This document shows positions 26,829-37,279 of a stretch of DNA of 64,000 nt, in pieces (positions within the stretch are counted from its first letter, which is position 1; each line of letters begins with the position of its first letter). Under the pieces are notes generated by a model, which saw nothing but the letters and a program-made list of their open reading frames with translations, searched no databases and was not told the origin of the DNA. The DNA is from Flavobacterium sp. LHD-85 (GTDB taxonomy: Bacteria; Bacteroidota; Bacteroidia; Flavobacteriales; Flavobacteriaceae). The position numbers were made by a program, and so were the translations under genes. Location: NCBI RefSeq assembly GCF_030929595.1, contig NZ_JAVFVR010000006.1, positions 266,276 to 330,275 on the forward strand. The letters run 5' to 3'.

Positions 26829-29645
26829 TTATTTTAATGGTTTGAAAACGACTTCCATAGAATCAGCTTTATCTAAAAATGAATTAGCAAATTCTTTAAT
26901 GTCTTTTGCAGTGATGCTTTTTACAATATCAACATAAGTTGCTGGGTCATTCATATCGTAAGCATTCTCAAAATAATTATAAATCAAGTTCATGCTATAA
27001 CTATTGAAATTTTTGCTGTCTTCTCTCGATTTTAAATAGTTAGTTCTTGTTTTCTCAATGTCTTCAGCAGCGATTTCTCCTTTCTTGATTTTATCAATTT
27101 CCTGATACACAATTGGCAGTAAATGTTCTACTTTATCAGCATCGCAATCAAAATTGATCTGAAGGTTTGCTTTAGAAATTGGAAGTTTATCAATGCTCCC
27201 TTTTACTTGCGCGCCGTAAGTTCCGCCTTCTTTTTCACGAAGACTTTCAGTATAACGCAAAGTCAGCACATCGCTTAAATAGGAAACCAAGATTCTGTTT
27301 CTTTGAGAAAAAGCAACATCTTTTAAAAAGGCAATTCGAACAGAACTTTTTGGCGTTTCCATTTTAATGAAAACATCTCGATCAATTTTATTTGATGTCC
27401 ATTTCGGAATATCTGTTTTAAATTTTTCTTTACGTTTAATTCCGTTTATACTTGCAATATACTTTTCTAACAAAGGTTTTAAAACTTCTGGCGTAACATC
27501 TCCAACAATATAAAATTCGAAGTTTGAAACATCTGCAAAACGATCCTGATAGAAAGCTTTCATTTTATCAAAAGATAAACCGTCGATATATTTTTGATTA
27601 AATGGCTGTACTCTCGGGTTGTTTTTTCCATAAACCACAACAGATAAACTATCATCCATTTTTGCATTGATATCATTTGCTCTGTTTTTAAGCGAATTTT
27701 CTAGTCTTTGCTTTAACAGTGCATACATCTGATTGTCAAATCTTGGCTGCACAAAACGTAAATGAACCAACTGCATCATCGTTTCGATATCTTTTACATT
27801 TGCAGCACCCGAAACGGTTTCTTTAAGCGAGCTGATACTTACAGAAGAATTGGCAATTTTTCCTTTTAAAACTTTATCTAAATCAACATTCGAAAGTTCG
27901 CCAACTCCAGACATCATGGCCAAAGTTGTCGTACGTCCAATTGACGGAAGATCTTGCGGTTCGTACAATGAAGTTCCGCCAAAACTTTCGGCTTTAAGCT
28001 CGACTTCTTTTTTGTTTTTATCGGCAAATTTATAGTGCACTTTTACGCCGTTGCTCAATACAAAAGTGGTAGCATTGATTGCCGTTTCTTTTTTCTCTGA
28101 AACAATTTTTCCTGAATTGATTTTCAGATTTCCTAAAAGTGTTTTTCCTTCAAAAGTATCCACATAAGGCTGTAACGAAGCATCATTTTCAGCTTTCTGA
28201 ATAATATCAAAAGCTTTTTCCTTCGTTAAGTTATTTTCGCTTTCTACACCTGTAACCGCTACAACGCGATTTTGCGCCGTATATAACTTACTGATTTGTT
28301 CTTGAAGAATTTTGGTATCTAGATTTTTCAAAATGCTTTTAACCATTTCAAATTCTGCTTTAGGATCGGCAATAACTTCATGATCTAGATAATCATCTTT
28401 TACCATTCCGATAACATCTTTATGCGAAATCTCATTTAGCTTTTCTAAGTAATTTTCGTAACCCGAAATGTTTTCTGCAACAGCCCTTTCGATTTCTCCT
28501 TTAGAAAAACCAAATTTATACGCACGAACCCATTCGTTCATTACCATTGCAAAAGCTTCGGCTTGTTTTTCTGGCTTTGGAGAAACATTCAAAATCCAAA
28601 TATCATTTAAACGAGTATAGTTTTGATATCCAATTGAAGCACTTTTAAATGGGCATTCTTGTTTCTGCGCCAGTTCTGCCAAACGATTATTTAGGATAGA
28701 AAAAGCAAGGCTTCTTTGAGTAGATTTTTCTAATTCAGCATAAGTATTTGTTGATTTTTCAGCTGTATGACGAATCATAAAACTAATGTTTGAAGCTGAA
28801 ATTTCTTTGTCTAAAGCCAATTTAAAAGTTGGTTCTACTCTTTCTGGAATCGCGATTTCAAAACGCTTTTTAGGATTTACTGGTGTCGGAATATCCGCAA
28901 AAAGTTTTTTGATTTTTGCTTCAATTTCATCTGCATTGATATCTCCTACAATTGCGATCGCCTGCAAGTCTGGACGATACCAATCTTTATAAAAATCTTT
29001 TAAAACTTGATATTTGAAGTTCTTTACAATGTCCATATCACCAATTGGCATGCGGTCTGCATAAAGCGAATTGTTGTAATAATACGGCGCTAACTGATTG
29101 TAAATTCTAGCTCTTGCATTTTGTCTCGTACGCCATTCTTCGGTAATTACACCACGTTCAGCATCTATTTCTTCATTTGTAAGTGATAAAAAATTAGACC
29201 AATCGTGCAAAACCAATAAACAAGTATCAATAACTCCACCATCTTTTGACGGAATATTGTCTAGGTTGTAAACCGTTTCGTCTGTGCTTGTATATGCATT
29301 GATATTTCTCCCGAAAACAGCTCCTTGTTTTTGAAGCGTATTCAAGATTCCTTTCCCTTCAAAATGTTTCGTTCCGTTAAACGCCATGTGTTCCAAGAAA
29401 TGCGCCAGACCTTTCTGCTGGTCGTTTTCTAAAATTGAACCAACGTTTTGAATGATATAATAACTCGCCGTATTTTTATTGACATCTGTCGGATAAATAT
29501 AATACGTCATTCCGTTTGGCAGCACTCCTTTTTTTATTTTCTGGTTGACTGCAATTGGATCTGTTGCTTTAAAGTTTTGCGCTTGCGCGAAAGTTAAACT
29601 TCCGATAAAAAGCAGTAAAACTGATATTTTTTTGCTGTATTTCAT
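26829..29645 (-). CDS. M16 family zinc metallopeptidase (insulinase-like)
   Basis: The 938-aa protein has a signal peptide (MKYSKKISVLLLFIGSLTFAQAQ) and the inverted zinc motif HFLEH at residues 82-86, with the third ligand region NEEIDAERGVITEEW about 75 residues on. The second half holds the inactive M16 domain with the R/Y-type substrate contact (TLRYTESLREKEGGTYG). The family degrades peptides inside a closed chamber; periplasmic members in Bacteroidota process imported peptides. It is the last gene of the operon that starts with susC. Confidence 0.93.
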   Translation of the reverse strand: MKYSKKISVLLLFIGSLTFAQAQNFKATDPIAVNQKIKKGVLPNGMTYYIYPTDVNKNTASYYIIQNVGSILENDQQKGLAHFLEHMAFNGTKHFEGKGILNTLQKQGAVFGRNINAYTSTDETVYNLDNIPSKDGGVIDTCLLVLHDWSNFLSLTNEEIDAERGVITEEWRTRQNARARIYNQLAPYYYNNSLYADRMPIGDMDIVKNFKYQVLKDFYKDWYRPDLQAIAIVGDINADEIEAKIKKLFADIPTPVNPKKRFEIAIPERVEPTFKLALDKEISASNISFMIRHTAEKSTNTYAELEKSTQRSLAFSILNNRLAELAQKQECPFKSASIGYQNYTRLNDIWILNVSPKPEKQAEAFAMVMNEWVRAYKFGFSKGEIERAVAENISGYENYLEKLNEISHKDVIGMVKDDYLDHEVIADPKAEFEMVKSILKNLDTKILQEQISKLYTAQNRVVAVTGVESENNLTKEKAFDIIQKAENDASLQPYVDTFEGKTLLGNLKINSGKIVSEKKETAINATTFVLSNGVKVHYKFADKNKKEVELKAESFGGTSLYEPQDLPSIGRTTTLAMMSGVGELSNVDLDKVLKGKIANSSVSISSLKETVSGAANVKDIETMMQLVHLRFVQPRFDNQMYALLKQRLENSLKNRANDINAKMDDSLSVVVYGKNNPRVQPFNQKYIDGLSFDKMKAFYQDRFADVSNFEFYIVGDVTPEVLKPLLEKYIASINGIKRKEKFKTDIPKWTSNKIDRDVFIKMETPKSSVRIAFLKDVAFSQRNRILVSYLSDVLTLRYTESLREKEGGTYGAQVKGSIDKLPISKANLQINFDCDADKVEHLLPIVYQEIDKIKKGEIAAEDIEKTRTNYLKSREDSKNFNSYSMNLIYNYFENAYDMNDPATYVDIVKSITAKDIKEFANSFLDKADSMEVVFKPLK

Positions 29646-29656
29646 AAAGCTATTAA

Positions 29657-31039
29657 TTAACCTTTCAATAATTTGTCCAGTTGTTCTCTCAACTCTGGAT
29701 TTGACGGACGAAGTGCATCTGCATTGATAATGTTTCCTTTTGGATCAAACAATAAAAATCTCGGAATTGCATTTACATCATAGTTTTTAGCTACATCAGA
29801 ACTAAAATCTTTATCAGCCATTAACTGAATTCCTTTTAATTGTTCTTTGGTAACGTAATCTTTCCATTTTTGAGCATCTTTTGGTTTATCTAACGAAAGA
29901 CTTACAAAAACAATATTTTTTCCGTGATAATCTTCTTCGATTTTTTTCATGTGAGGAATCTCAGCTTTACATGGTCCGCACCAAGTTGCCCATAAATCGA
30001 TGTACACAAATTTACCTTTAAAATCTGAAAAGGAAACCGGTTTATTGTTAATGTCATTGTATGTAAAATCTAAACCTTTCTGCCCTACACTTTTATGAAG
30101 CACTTTTTCATATTCTAATAAAAATGCTTTGCTCGCATCAGAAATCATAAAAGGTTTAATGCTTGGCGCAACTTTTTCGTATTCTTCAATTTTCATTTTA
30201 GAAGTTGCAACTTCTTCACGAAGATAGGCATCTTTTAAAGCTGGATCTGTAATATGAGTAATTGCTTCTGTTAAATCTAAACGTTTTGGTTTCTCACCAC
30301 CATTAATGGTTACATAGAAAAAATAATTGGTCATCAAAGAAACTCCATTTGCTAATTTCAACAAATCTGGATCTGTAAATTTCTTGTCTGTCATCCAGGT
30401 TTTGATTACCGCTGGGCGGTCGTCTTTGTCTGGGAATGCGGTTCTTGGCATTCTGAAAAAAGTGTACGTTAGTTCTTCTACATCTGTTGCAACAGCTAAT
30501 TTTAATAATTTATTGAAACTAGCATCTTTTGTTTTAATCGATTTTGAAAATTCATCTGCTTTAGCAAGACCTTTATCAATAAATGGATAAAATTGCACAT
30601 ACGTGATATTTTCACCCAAACGGGCAAAAGGAGCAAACTCATTGTAGATTTCGTTTGCTTTTTGTACCAAAGCATTTTGTCCAATATTTTTTCCGCTTAA
30701 AACATAACTTGTTTGATTTACCGCCAAATTAATGTCCAATTTAGGTTCCAGATACAAACGAATTAATTGTTTTCTGCTTTTAAATTGCCCGTAATCTACA
30801 TAATAAAAGCCAGCAGCTGAAACTGGTGTCATAAAGCCGAATTCCCCCAGCGAATTAACTTTTGCGGTAGCAGCAACGACTGGCTTTCCATCTTCAACAT
30901 TGTAAAGTGTAACTTCTTTTGCTTTGAAATCTGGAATTGAAATTGTTCCTCTAATTACTGCATATTCTGAAAGATTTGCAGCAAAACTCATTTGAACCAT
31001 GATGAAGGTAAAAATGAAATAAAAAATGTGTTTTTTCAT
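29657..31039 (-). CDS. TlpA-like periplasmic thiol-disulfide reductase
   Basis: The 460-aa protein has a signal peptide. Its N-terminal part resembles the DUF4369-type domain often found in front of TlpA (residues about 25-120), followed by a helical middle region and a C-terminal thioredoxin/AhpC-TSA domain with WATWCGPCKAEIPH, the active cysteines being C354 and C357. It is likely a reductase for disulfides in imported substrates or in outer-membrane partners. It sits 11 bp upstream of the M16 gene in the same operon. Confidence 0.9.
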   Translation of the reverse strand: MKKHIFYFIFTFIMVQMSFAANLSEYAVIRGTISIPDFKAKEVTLYNVEDGKPVVAATAKVNSLGEFGFMTPVSAAGFYYVDYGQFKSRKQLIRLYLEPKLDINLAVNQTSYVLSGKNIGQNALVQKANEIYNEFAPFARLGENITYVQFYPFIDKGLAKADEFSKSIKTKDASFNKLLKLAVATDVEELTYTFFRMPRTAFPDKDDRPAVIKTWMTDKKFTDPDLLKLANGVSLMTNYFFYVTINGGEKPKRLDLTEAITHITDPALKDAYLREEVATSKMKIEEYEKVAPSIKPFMISDASKAFLLEYEKVLHKSVGQKGLDFTYNDINNKPVSFSDFKGKFVYIDLWATWCGPCKAEIPHMKKIEEDYHGKNIVFVSLSLDKPKDAQKWKDYVTKEQLKGIQLMADKDFSSDVAKNYDVNAIPRFLLFDPKGNIINADALRPSNPELREQLDKLLKG

Positions 31040-31066
31040 TGTTTCTTTGTTTTTTGGTTGATAGTT

Positions 31067-32539
31067 TTAAATTGAAATTCTCATGGATTGATCTCCTTGT
31101 TCTATAATAAAATCTTTGCTTTCTTTAGTTTCTTTCAGCTTTTTAAGAATTTCAGGATTCAATAAATCCTTGGTCTCAAAATCATTGATTTGTGTGACTT
31201 TTGCGCCAATTTTTACTTTTTTCAAATCTTCATTCTCCTGATCTATAATTCTTTTTACCAAAAGATTCTGATTTTCGTCAAACTCCAAAATGAGTCCGCT
31301 TAAATAAAAAGAAGACGCTTTTTTGAAATTTTTGTTTGGTTCTAGATAAACCGTTTTATCCAATAAATTGATTGTAAAATTGAAACGTCTTATTAAGTCG
31401 ATTCCGAGAGAACCATCGGCAAAAGCCCAGTTTTTATTTGCTTCGTCATATTCCTGCAAAGCAATTGTTACGTTTGGAAAATTGTTTCCGTTTAAACCGA
31501 CATTTGGAATAGCGCCACCAACAATTCCCGTTTGTTTCCCTAAACTGAAATTGACCGATTTATATTCGGTTTTTAAACTTGCTTCGAGATTATTTTTATG
31601 GTTGAAAGGTCCGTAAGCTATAAGATCGTAACCTGCTCCAGTATCAAAAGTGAAACTGCCATCGACTGTTTTTTTATCTTCAAAGGTCAGATTCATTTTT
31701 ACTACCGGAAGTCCCGATTTATAATCAAAAACTAATGGCTTCGCTTTTCCCCAATACTTAAAATTTCCGAAATTGTACAAGTCAATTGTCATCGTGTCAA
31801 AATTCACCGATGTGATAAAATTCCTCAACAAGTTTGCACCAAACAATCCGTCGTAAACGCCATGTTTTGGAAAAATAACCAAACCTTGATTTTTCAGAAC
31901 TTGATCGCCAATATAAATGGTATTATCTGCAGAATAATCCACTTGCTGACTTCCGCCAACTACAGATGCCGATTTACTTTTGGTAACGACAACTCCAGCT
32001 TTGTAAGCGCTGTCGGGGTTGAGCGCCATTCCGTCGGCACCCGTATCAAAAAGCATTAAAAATTCGCGGTCGCCTTTGTTGAGTTTTATTTTAATGGCGA
32101 TTCCGTTTTCGATAATTTGAAACGGAATGCTTGCTATTTCTTTTACTTGCGCATGTCGGTCAACTCTGTATAAAGAATCAAAAAAAGTCACGTACAGCAT
32201 TTTATTTTCTGAGTTGAAAACAATTTGAGACGGCTTTTTTTCTTTTCCATTAAAACAGAAATCTACCAAGACAAAAATTTCATTTTTAATCGCGACAGAT
32301 TTTCCAATCTGAATTGAGTCTAAAGCTGGAAATGCTTTAAAAATACTATTCAGATAAAATTCGTTCGAAGAAGCATCTCCAACGCCAACGGTAAATTGCG
32401 GCGCTAGAAGATCCTTAATTTCATTATAATTTTTATTCTGAAAAGCTTTTTCGAAAGTTTTAATAGATTTCTGAATGCTGTTTTGAGCCTGAATCGTACA
32501 GCCAAAAATGAATATTAAAAAGAATAGTATCTTTCTCAT
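31067..32539 (-). CDS. Retropepsin-like aspartyl protease with C-terminal PDZ-like domain
   Basis: The 490-aa protein has a signal peptide (MRKILFFLIFIFGCTIQAQ). Two DTG motifs are present, MLFDTGADG near residue 166 and FTFDTGAGY near residue 298, each at the start of a retropepsin-type half, so a single chain could form the active site. The C-terminal 80 residues (IGAKVTQINDFETKDLL) resemble a PDZ domain. It lies in the operon between the thioredoxin-like and TlpA-like genes, so proteolysis and thiol chemistry appear coupled. Confidence 0.85.
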   Translation of the reverse strand: MRKILFFLIFIFGCTIQAQNSIQKSIKTFEKAFQNKNYNEIKDLLAPQFTVGVGDASSNEFYLNSIFKAFPALDSIQIGKSVAIKNEIFVLVDFCFNGKEKKPSQIVFNSENKMLYVTFFDSLYRVDRHAQVKEIASIPFQIIENGIAIKIKLNKGDREFLMLFDTGADGMALNPDSAYKAGVVVTKSKSASVVGGSQQVDYSADNTIYIGDQVLKNQGLVIFPKHGVYDGLFGANLLRNFITSVNFDTMTIDLYNFGNFKYWGKAKPLVFDYKSGLPVVKMNLTFEDKKTVDGSFTFDTGAGYDLIAYGPFNHKNNLEASLKTEYKSVNFSLGKQTGIVGGAIPNVGLNGNNFPNVTIALQEYDEANKNWAFADGSLGIDLIRRFNFTINLLDKTVYLEPNKNFKKASSFYLSGLILEFDENQNLLVKRIIDQENEDLKKVKIGAKVTQINDFETKDLLNPEILKKLKETKESKDFIIEQGDQSMRISI

Positions 32540-32545
32540 ATCGAA

Positions 32546-33415
32546 TTACTTTTGTGCTGTATTTGGTTTCACTACAACTTTTTCTACTCCAAAATCTTTC
32601 AATAAAATACCCGAATATTTTGCAAATTCTTCAGGCGTATAAAGTTCTTTGGAGTCATTTACCAATTCTGTAAATCCTTTTAAATCGTTCTTTTTTTCAA
32701 ACTCTTTTTTCTTACGCTGTAAAATACCGAATACATGAGTTGTCACATTCCATGTTCCGTAATCTTTTGCTAATTTTTTACTTGCTAAAAGAAATGGATC
32801 ATCGTATTGTTTACCAACTCTTAAACCTGTAATAATTACAAAAGAAATTTCATCAGAAGCATCTTTAGATTTTAAATACGTATCGATAACATCAAATTGA
32901 ACATTTCTTTTTCCGTTTAAATACGCTTCTTTGTAAAAATCAGGATAATCTTTTTCTTGAATTTCTGGGCTATACTTTTTGAAATTTCCTTTTTTGGCAG
33001 CTTCTTTTGCATTTTGAAGCAGTACAGTAAATTGCTCTACATTATGAAAACCGCCTGCAATGTCAATTATTTTTCCATCGGCATTCATCAATAAAAAAGT
33101 TGGAAATCCTGTAACGCCATATTTCATGCATAGCTTTTTACCGATTTCTTCTTTCAAAATATCCGATTTGAAAGTGACAAAATCAGCATTTAAAACTGCA
33201 GCAACTTTTGGATCTGGAAATACTTCTTTGTCCATTTGTGCGCATGGCATACAGCCTGTAAAATACAAATCGACAAAGATCAATTTTTTCTCTGTTTGTG
33301 CTTGTTTTTTAGCTTGTTCCCAACTTTCTTGAGTGGATTGCGCTTGTACTTTTAAGGCAATAGACGGACAGGCAAGCAGCAGAACTGCGCTTGCAATTTT
33401 AAAAAAACGTTTCAT
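32546..33415 (-). CDS. Thioredoxin-like periplasmic protein
   Basis: The 289-aa protein has a signal peptide and a thioredoxin_7-like domain with DLYFTGCMPCAQMDKEVF; the active pair is C55 and C58. The cis-Pro loop is visible as GVTGFPTFLLM. A helical tail of about 150 residues follows, of unknown role. It is encoded 6 bp upstream of the aspartyl protease. DsbD could reduce it. Confidence 0.9.
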   Translation of the reverse strand: MKRFFKIASAVLLLACPSIALKVQAQSTQESWEQAKKQAQTEKKLIFVDLYFTGCMPCAQMDKEVFPDPKVAAVLNADFVTFKSDILKEEIGKKLCMKYGVTGFPTFLLMNADGKIIDIAGGFHNVEQFTVLLQNAKEAAKKGNFKKYSPEIQEKDYPDFYKEAYLNGKRNVQFDVIDTYLKSKDASDEISFVIITGLRVGKQYDDPFLLASKKLAKDYGTWNVTTHVFGILQRKKKEFEKKNDLKGFTELVNDSKELYTPEEFAKYSGILLKDFGVEKVVVKPNTAQK

Positions 33416-33431
33416 AAAATGTGGTTTTTAG

Positions 33432-33470
33432 AAACCGAATGAAGAATGAATTTTACACTTCATTCGGTTT
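33432..33470 (+). terminator. Hairpin between the PKD-like and thioredoxin genes
   Basis: AAACCGAATGAAG (33432-33444) pairs with CTTCATTCGGTTT (33458-33470). The T-rich tract (TTTTGTTTTT) follows on the plus strand, against the direction of the operon. On the minus strand only a short T run follows, so it may slow or partly stop the operon transcript or protect RNA ends. Confidence 0.45.
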
Positions 33471-33488
33471 TGTTTTTAGGTTTTATAA

Positions 33489-34991
33489 TTATCTAACTCG
33501 ATACGTAACATCAACAATTTTGCATAAGCCTGAATAACTGTTAGCAAGAATCAAATCTCCATTTACAGGTGGTACTGTATACAATTCTAATTTTCCTGTT
33601 GTGCTGTAAGACCCCACAATAAGTTTGTTGACAATTTCTTTTTTCCCTCTCCTGTTGAAACCTATATAAGTAATTTCGTCAGCTCCTTTATCCAACATCA
33701 ATTTTGCAGATTGCGTTCCGCTATCATATTCATACAATTTGTTTCCTACAGTATAAAATAAATAACCAGTGTCTGGACTTACGGCAAATTTTGTTGCTTT
33801 ATCAAAATCTGGTGCATTTAGAATTTCTTTATAATACGTTTGTGCTAAAGTTGGTGAAAAACGAAGCAAGTGATATTTTCCTGTTGTAAGATTTTTTAGC
33901 ACAGCAAAACTTTCCCCTTGATTATAATCGGAACTCGTCATATACACCAAATCACAATTAGTTTTATTCCAATCTAAAACAGTTGAAGAACCTACAAGCG
34001 GCGGCATTGCGGAACAAGAACCTTTTGAGTCATTAAAACGTAAAAAACGATGTAAATCTCGATCAAAAAATACTGGATTATACGGTGACGATACGACACT
34101 TTCTGCTATAAAAGGTGCTGCGTAAAAGCTTTTGGGTTCTGTTTCCACTTTATTTTGCGGCAGCCCATATCTAACTTGCGTTGCTCTATTATAATAATAA
34201 ATATTTCCATTGCTGTAAAGAAAGTTTTGACTTCCTAAACCAACGGCTTTCATAAAATCGACACCAAAATTATTTGGAAGCGCACCGCCAATTGTTTCAT
34301 AAGCTATATTCTGGGTTGGAACCCAGCCGAAAGAATCAGGATCAAGTCTTGCCGTTCCAGATTCTGATGCCGTAACGTAAATACCATATGTAGGAGAAGT
34401 AGTTGGCACTGCCGATCCAAAACAATCTACATCTACTGCTTTTCCTTCTAGTTTTAATGCTGATCCAGAATAAGCTAAAACATCGTTTATGATACGAATA
34501 CTTGCTCCTCCAGGAATTAGAGACACCATATCTAAACGTGCTTTTCCGTCTACATCACCAACAATCATCCAGCCTTCGTAAATAGAAGAAACTACATTTA
34601 AGGTAAAAGGTTTTTGCTGCCATCTTACACCTGTTACTTTATCTTTTATAAAATAATAAACGGTATATTTTGCAGGTGGCAACTTTACAACATCATCATA
34701 ATCTTTTGTTGTTGCTATAATTGTTCTAGATTCTGATGCTATTTTACTTGGGTTAACTGCTACCCATTCATATTCATAGCGATCTGGATTGCTGCCATCA
34801 TCCATCGTTGGATTTAAATCTGGTTTTATTAGGAACGGGTCGCCATTATAAATTATATATTCTTCTTCAATTCCTTTAACATTTAATTCATTTATAGCAT
34901 TATAATCATAAGTCCCTTCATCGCTTACGCAGCCCCAGTTTAGAAACAGCAGTAAGAAAAGGGCAAATTCTATCTTTATATTTTTAAACAT
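33489..34991 (-). CDS. PKD-like family surface lipoprotein
   Basis: The 500-aa lipoprotein (lipobox LNWGC) opens with VSDEGTYDYNAINELNV, a start typical of the PKD-like lipoproteins that accompany SusCD pairs in Bacteroidota. An Ig/PKD-like N-terminal domain (residues about 30-135) precedes a propeller-like part with repeated turns. It is likely a surface substrate-binding component working with SusD. It lies 34 bp after the DUF4843 gene. Confidence 0.85.
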   Translation of the reverse strand: MFKNIKIEFALFLLLFLNWGCVSDEGTYDYNAINELNVKGIEEEYIIYNGDPFLIKPDLNPTMDDGSNPDRYEYEWVAVNPSKIASESRTIIATTKDYDDVVKLPPAKYTVYYFIKDKVTGVRWQQKPFTLNVVSSIYEGWMIVGDVDGKARLDMVSLIPGGASIRIINDVLAYSGSALKLEGKAVDVDCFGSAVPTTSPTYGIYVTASESGTARLDPDSFGWVPTQNIAYETIGGALPNNFGVDFMKAVGLGSQNFLYSNGNIYYYNRATQVRYGLPQNKVETEPKSFYAAPFIAESVVSSPYNPVFFDRDLHRFLRFNDSKGSCSAMPPLVGSSTVLDWNKTNCDLVYMTSSDYNQGESFAVLKNLTTGKYHLLRFSPTLAQTYYKEILNAPDFDKATKFAVSPDTGYLFYTVGNKLYEYDSGTQSAKLMLDKGADEITYIGFNRRGKKEIVNKLIVGSYSTTGKLELYTVPPVNGDLILANSYSGLCKIVDVTYRVR

Positions 34992-35025
34992 GATAGTATA
35001 TTTTTAAATTAAATAATTGATTTAA

Positions 35026-35808
35026 TTAAGGAAAAAGCATTTCGGTGCCATTTTCTTCATAAACTGTATTTCCAGATGCTTTTTGTTCTGCCAAATAACG
35101 TTTCATGAAATTTTGATAGTACTGCATCTCTGGAATTGATAAACCTACAGCTGATGATGATGGTGCCTGGTTAAAAATTATCGGATCTAAATTCATCAGA
35201 TCACACATCAAGAAAAATTTCTTTGCTGAAAATGTCCCTAAAAAACTTACCACCCAACCCTTTGGCTGTGATAATAAATCATCAAACGTTAATTCAAATT
35301 GAATAAAGCTCATTGTTTTCTTTGTCAAAACGTTGATAACTTTAGTTTGCATTTCGGTTTTAAAAAATTCATTTCCTTCTAAGTTAAAAACTAGAGAAAA
35401 TGCATTTTTTTTCATATCGGGAGTTCTCTTAACTAACACTCTAATGGTATCAACTACTTTTCCCGCCGGAATAATTATTTTATCTGGTATTGTAAAATGG
35501 GTATCCTTTATTGCTGTACTTGATGGATCTATTGCAATTTTTACTTCTCGGTCAACATTACTCGCTTTTCCTTGAACTGCAATAGGAATTTTAAACAAAC
35601 GTTCAGTAATAACAGGATTGTCTAAACTAAAACTTAGACCAATACTATCTGTTAATACTTTTGCTCCATTTAGGGAAACATAAGAAACCACTGCTGGAGA
35701 AAAATAGATATTATCTTTGCCGCTGTAGGTTTCTATTTCTTCTTTAGTGCAAGATGAAAATCCTGTAATAATAAGAAGCGTAATACTTAAAATCAATATT
35801 TTTTTCAT
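35026..35808 (-). CDS. DUF4843 lipoprotein
   Basis: The 260-aa lipoprotein (lipobox SSC at residues 18-20) has the DUF4843 pattern: GKDNIYFSP near the start, the central repeat FKIPIAVQGKASNVDREVKIAIDPSSTA, and FDDLLSQPKGW toward the end. The family is almost always encoded after susCD and is presumed to be a surface accessory protein. The gene is 12 bp downstream of susD. Confidence 0.88.
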   Translation of the reverse strand: MKKILILSITLLIITGFSSCTKEEIETYSGKDNIYFSPAVVSYVSLNGAKVLTDSIGLSFSLDNPVITERLFKIPIAVQGKASNVDREVKIAIDPSSTAIKDTHFTIPDKIIIPAGKVVDTIRVLVKRTPDMKKNAFSLVFNLEGNEFFKTEMQTKVINVLTKKTMSFIQFELTFDDLLSQPKGWVVSFLGTFSAKKFFLMCDLMNLDPIIFNQAPSSSAVGLSIPEMQYYQNFMKRYLAEQKASGNTVYEENGTEMLFP

Positions 35809-35820
35809 GCTATACCTTTT

Positions 35821-37269
35821 TTAGTTTTGAAAATTAGTTTCAGATTCTGGCAATGGCACAATGTATTGCAAAGCCCCCATAGAAACATTTCCTGATGCCG
35901 CCGAACCATTCGGAATTGCTGTAGTATTGTTTCTTTTGTAATAGAAAAAAAGTTGCCCTTCACCGATAAATTCTTTTCGGTATTCTTTGGTAATTTCTGT
36001 CGCCAATACAGCATTTGCAGCCAGATTGGTTAAGCCTCGATTGAATCGAAGAGTATTTAAGTAAGCTACTCCGTCGGCAGGAACTGCAGCCGTTTCTGCA
36101 GCGATCAGATACATTTCTGAAAGCTTAAACATCGGAATCTGTAAACGAAATGCCCTCGTTTTATCTGATACATCTTCATACTTGAAAAATGTTTTCTGAG
36201 TTTTTCCTCCAACAATTGGAATTTTCCAACTTGGCAGGCTTCTGTAATCATTATCATTAGATTCAAAAACTGCATTTATTCTATTTAATAAAGGAGCATA
36301 GATTTTGGTATCTTCTAAATTTGAATCGTATAAATCTCGTTGTTTGTTATATAAAGTATAATCGCTTACTGAAAAAAAGTTTTCTGACGAAAAAGTACGA
36401 TCAGGATTAGATGCATTTGTTGCGTCTAAAAAAGTAGTCCATGGAAAAAAGGTTGTGTTTTTGGTAAAGGTGATTACTTCATTTGCAACCGCAGAAGCAC
36501 CAGCTTTATCACCCGAATATAAAAGAACGCGCGCTTTTAAACATTTTACAGCCAAATAATTCATTCGTTGTCCGCGATTTTGAGAATAATATGGATTAGC
36601 ATCAAATGCCGTCGAAGCATTATATTTTCCATTCGTAAGTATTGGATCATTTGCTAATAAAGTCAGGGCTGCATCAAGATCTGCAATTATTTTAGCGATT
36701 ACGTCTTTAGCAGGCAAAAGCGGATTGGTGCTTGTTACAAATGAATCGTAATACGGAATTGATGGATCTGCAGGAGCAACTTTATAAATTGGTCCATACA
36801 ATCGAAGCATATCAAAATGAATCATCGCACGAATTGCAGTTGCCTCTCCTTTTAACAAATCAGCTTTTTCAATAGAGATAACTTCTGAATGCTCAGTAAT
36901 GCTTTCCATAAATTTATTGACAGTTAAAATCGTCGTAAAAGCACTTTGCCAAATAGCACTGAATGTTGCTTTGGGAGAATTTTCAGCGTAAGCATAAATT
37001 GACATTTTATTTTTAATATGAGATCCTGACATATTATACTGCTGTCCTAAAATCTCTACAGCATCCATAGTAAGCTGTCTCCCATATAAATTACTTCCAG
37101 CCAACTGAAGATAGATTCCATTATGTGCATTTAGAATTCCAGCTTCGGAACTATACGTTTGATCTTCTAAAATTTTGTCTTGTGGCACTACATCCAAAAA
37201 GTCACTGCAGCTTGCTATGGTTAGCGATGCAAACAAAAGGAATGTAATTTTATATAAATACTTATTCAT
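35821..37269 (-). CDS. SusD/RagB family outer-membrane lipoprotein
   Basis: The 482-aa lipoprotein (lipobox IASC) shows the SusD N-terminal SDFLDVVPQDKI and the TPR-like helices LLKGEATAIRAMIHFDMLRLYGPIY. The C-terminal part has LRFNRGLTNLAANAVLATEITKEYRKEFIGEGQLFFYYKR and ends IVPLPESETNFQN. It is the lid of the SusC channel encoded 10 bp upstream. Its cargo cannot be read from sequence; nearby proteases suggest peptides. Confidence 0.93.
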   Translation of the reverse strand: MNKYLYKITFLLFASLTIASCSDFLDVVPQDKILEDQTYSSEAGILNAHNGIYLQLAGSNLYGRQLTMDAVEILGQQYNMSGSHIKNKMSIYAYAENSPKATFSAIWQSAFTTILTVNKFMESITEHSEVISIEKADLLKGEATAIRAMIHFDMLRLYGPIYKVAPADPSIPYYDSFVTSTNPLLPAKDVIAKIIADLDAALTLLANDPILTNGKYNASTAFDANPYYSQNRGQRMNYLAVKCLKARVLLYSGDKAGASAVANEVITFTKNTTFFPWTTFLDATNASNPDRTFSSENFFSVSDYTLYNKQRDLYDSNLEDTKIYAPLLNRINAVFESNDNDYRSLPSWKIPIVGGKTQKTFFKYEDVSDKTRAFRLQIPMFKLSEMYLIAAETAAVPADGVAYLNTLRFNRGLTNLAANAVLATEITKEYRKEFIGEGQLFFYYKRNNTTAIPNGSAASGNVSMGALQYIVPLPESETNFQN

Positions 37270-37279
37270 AATTTCTTTA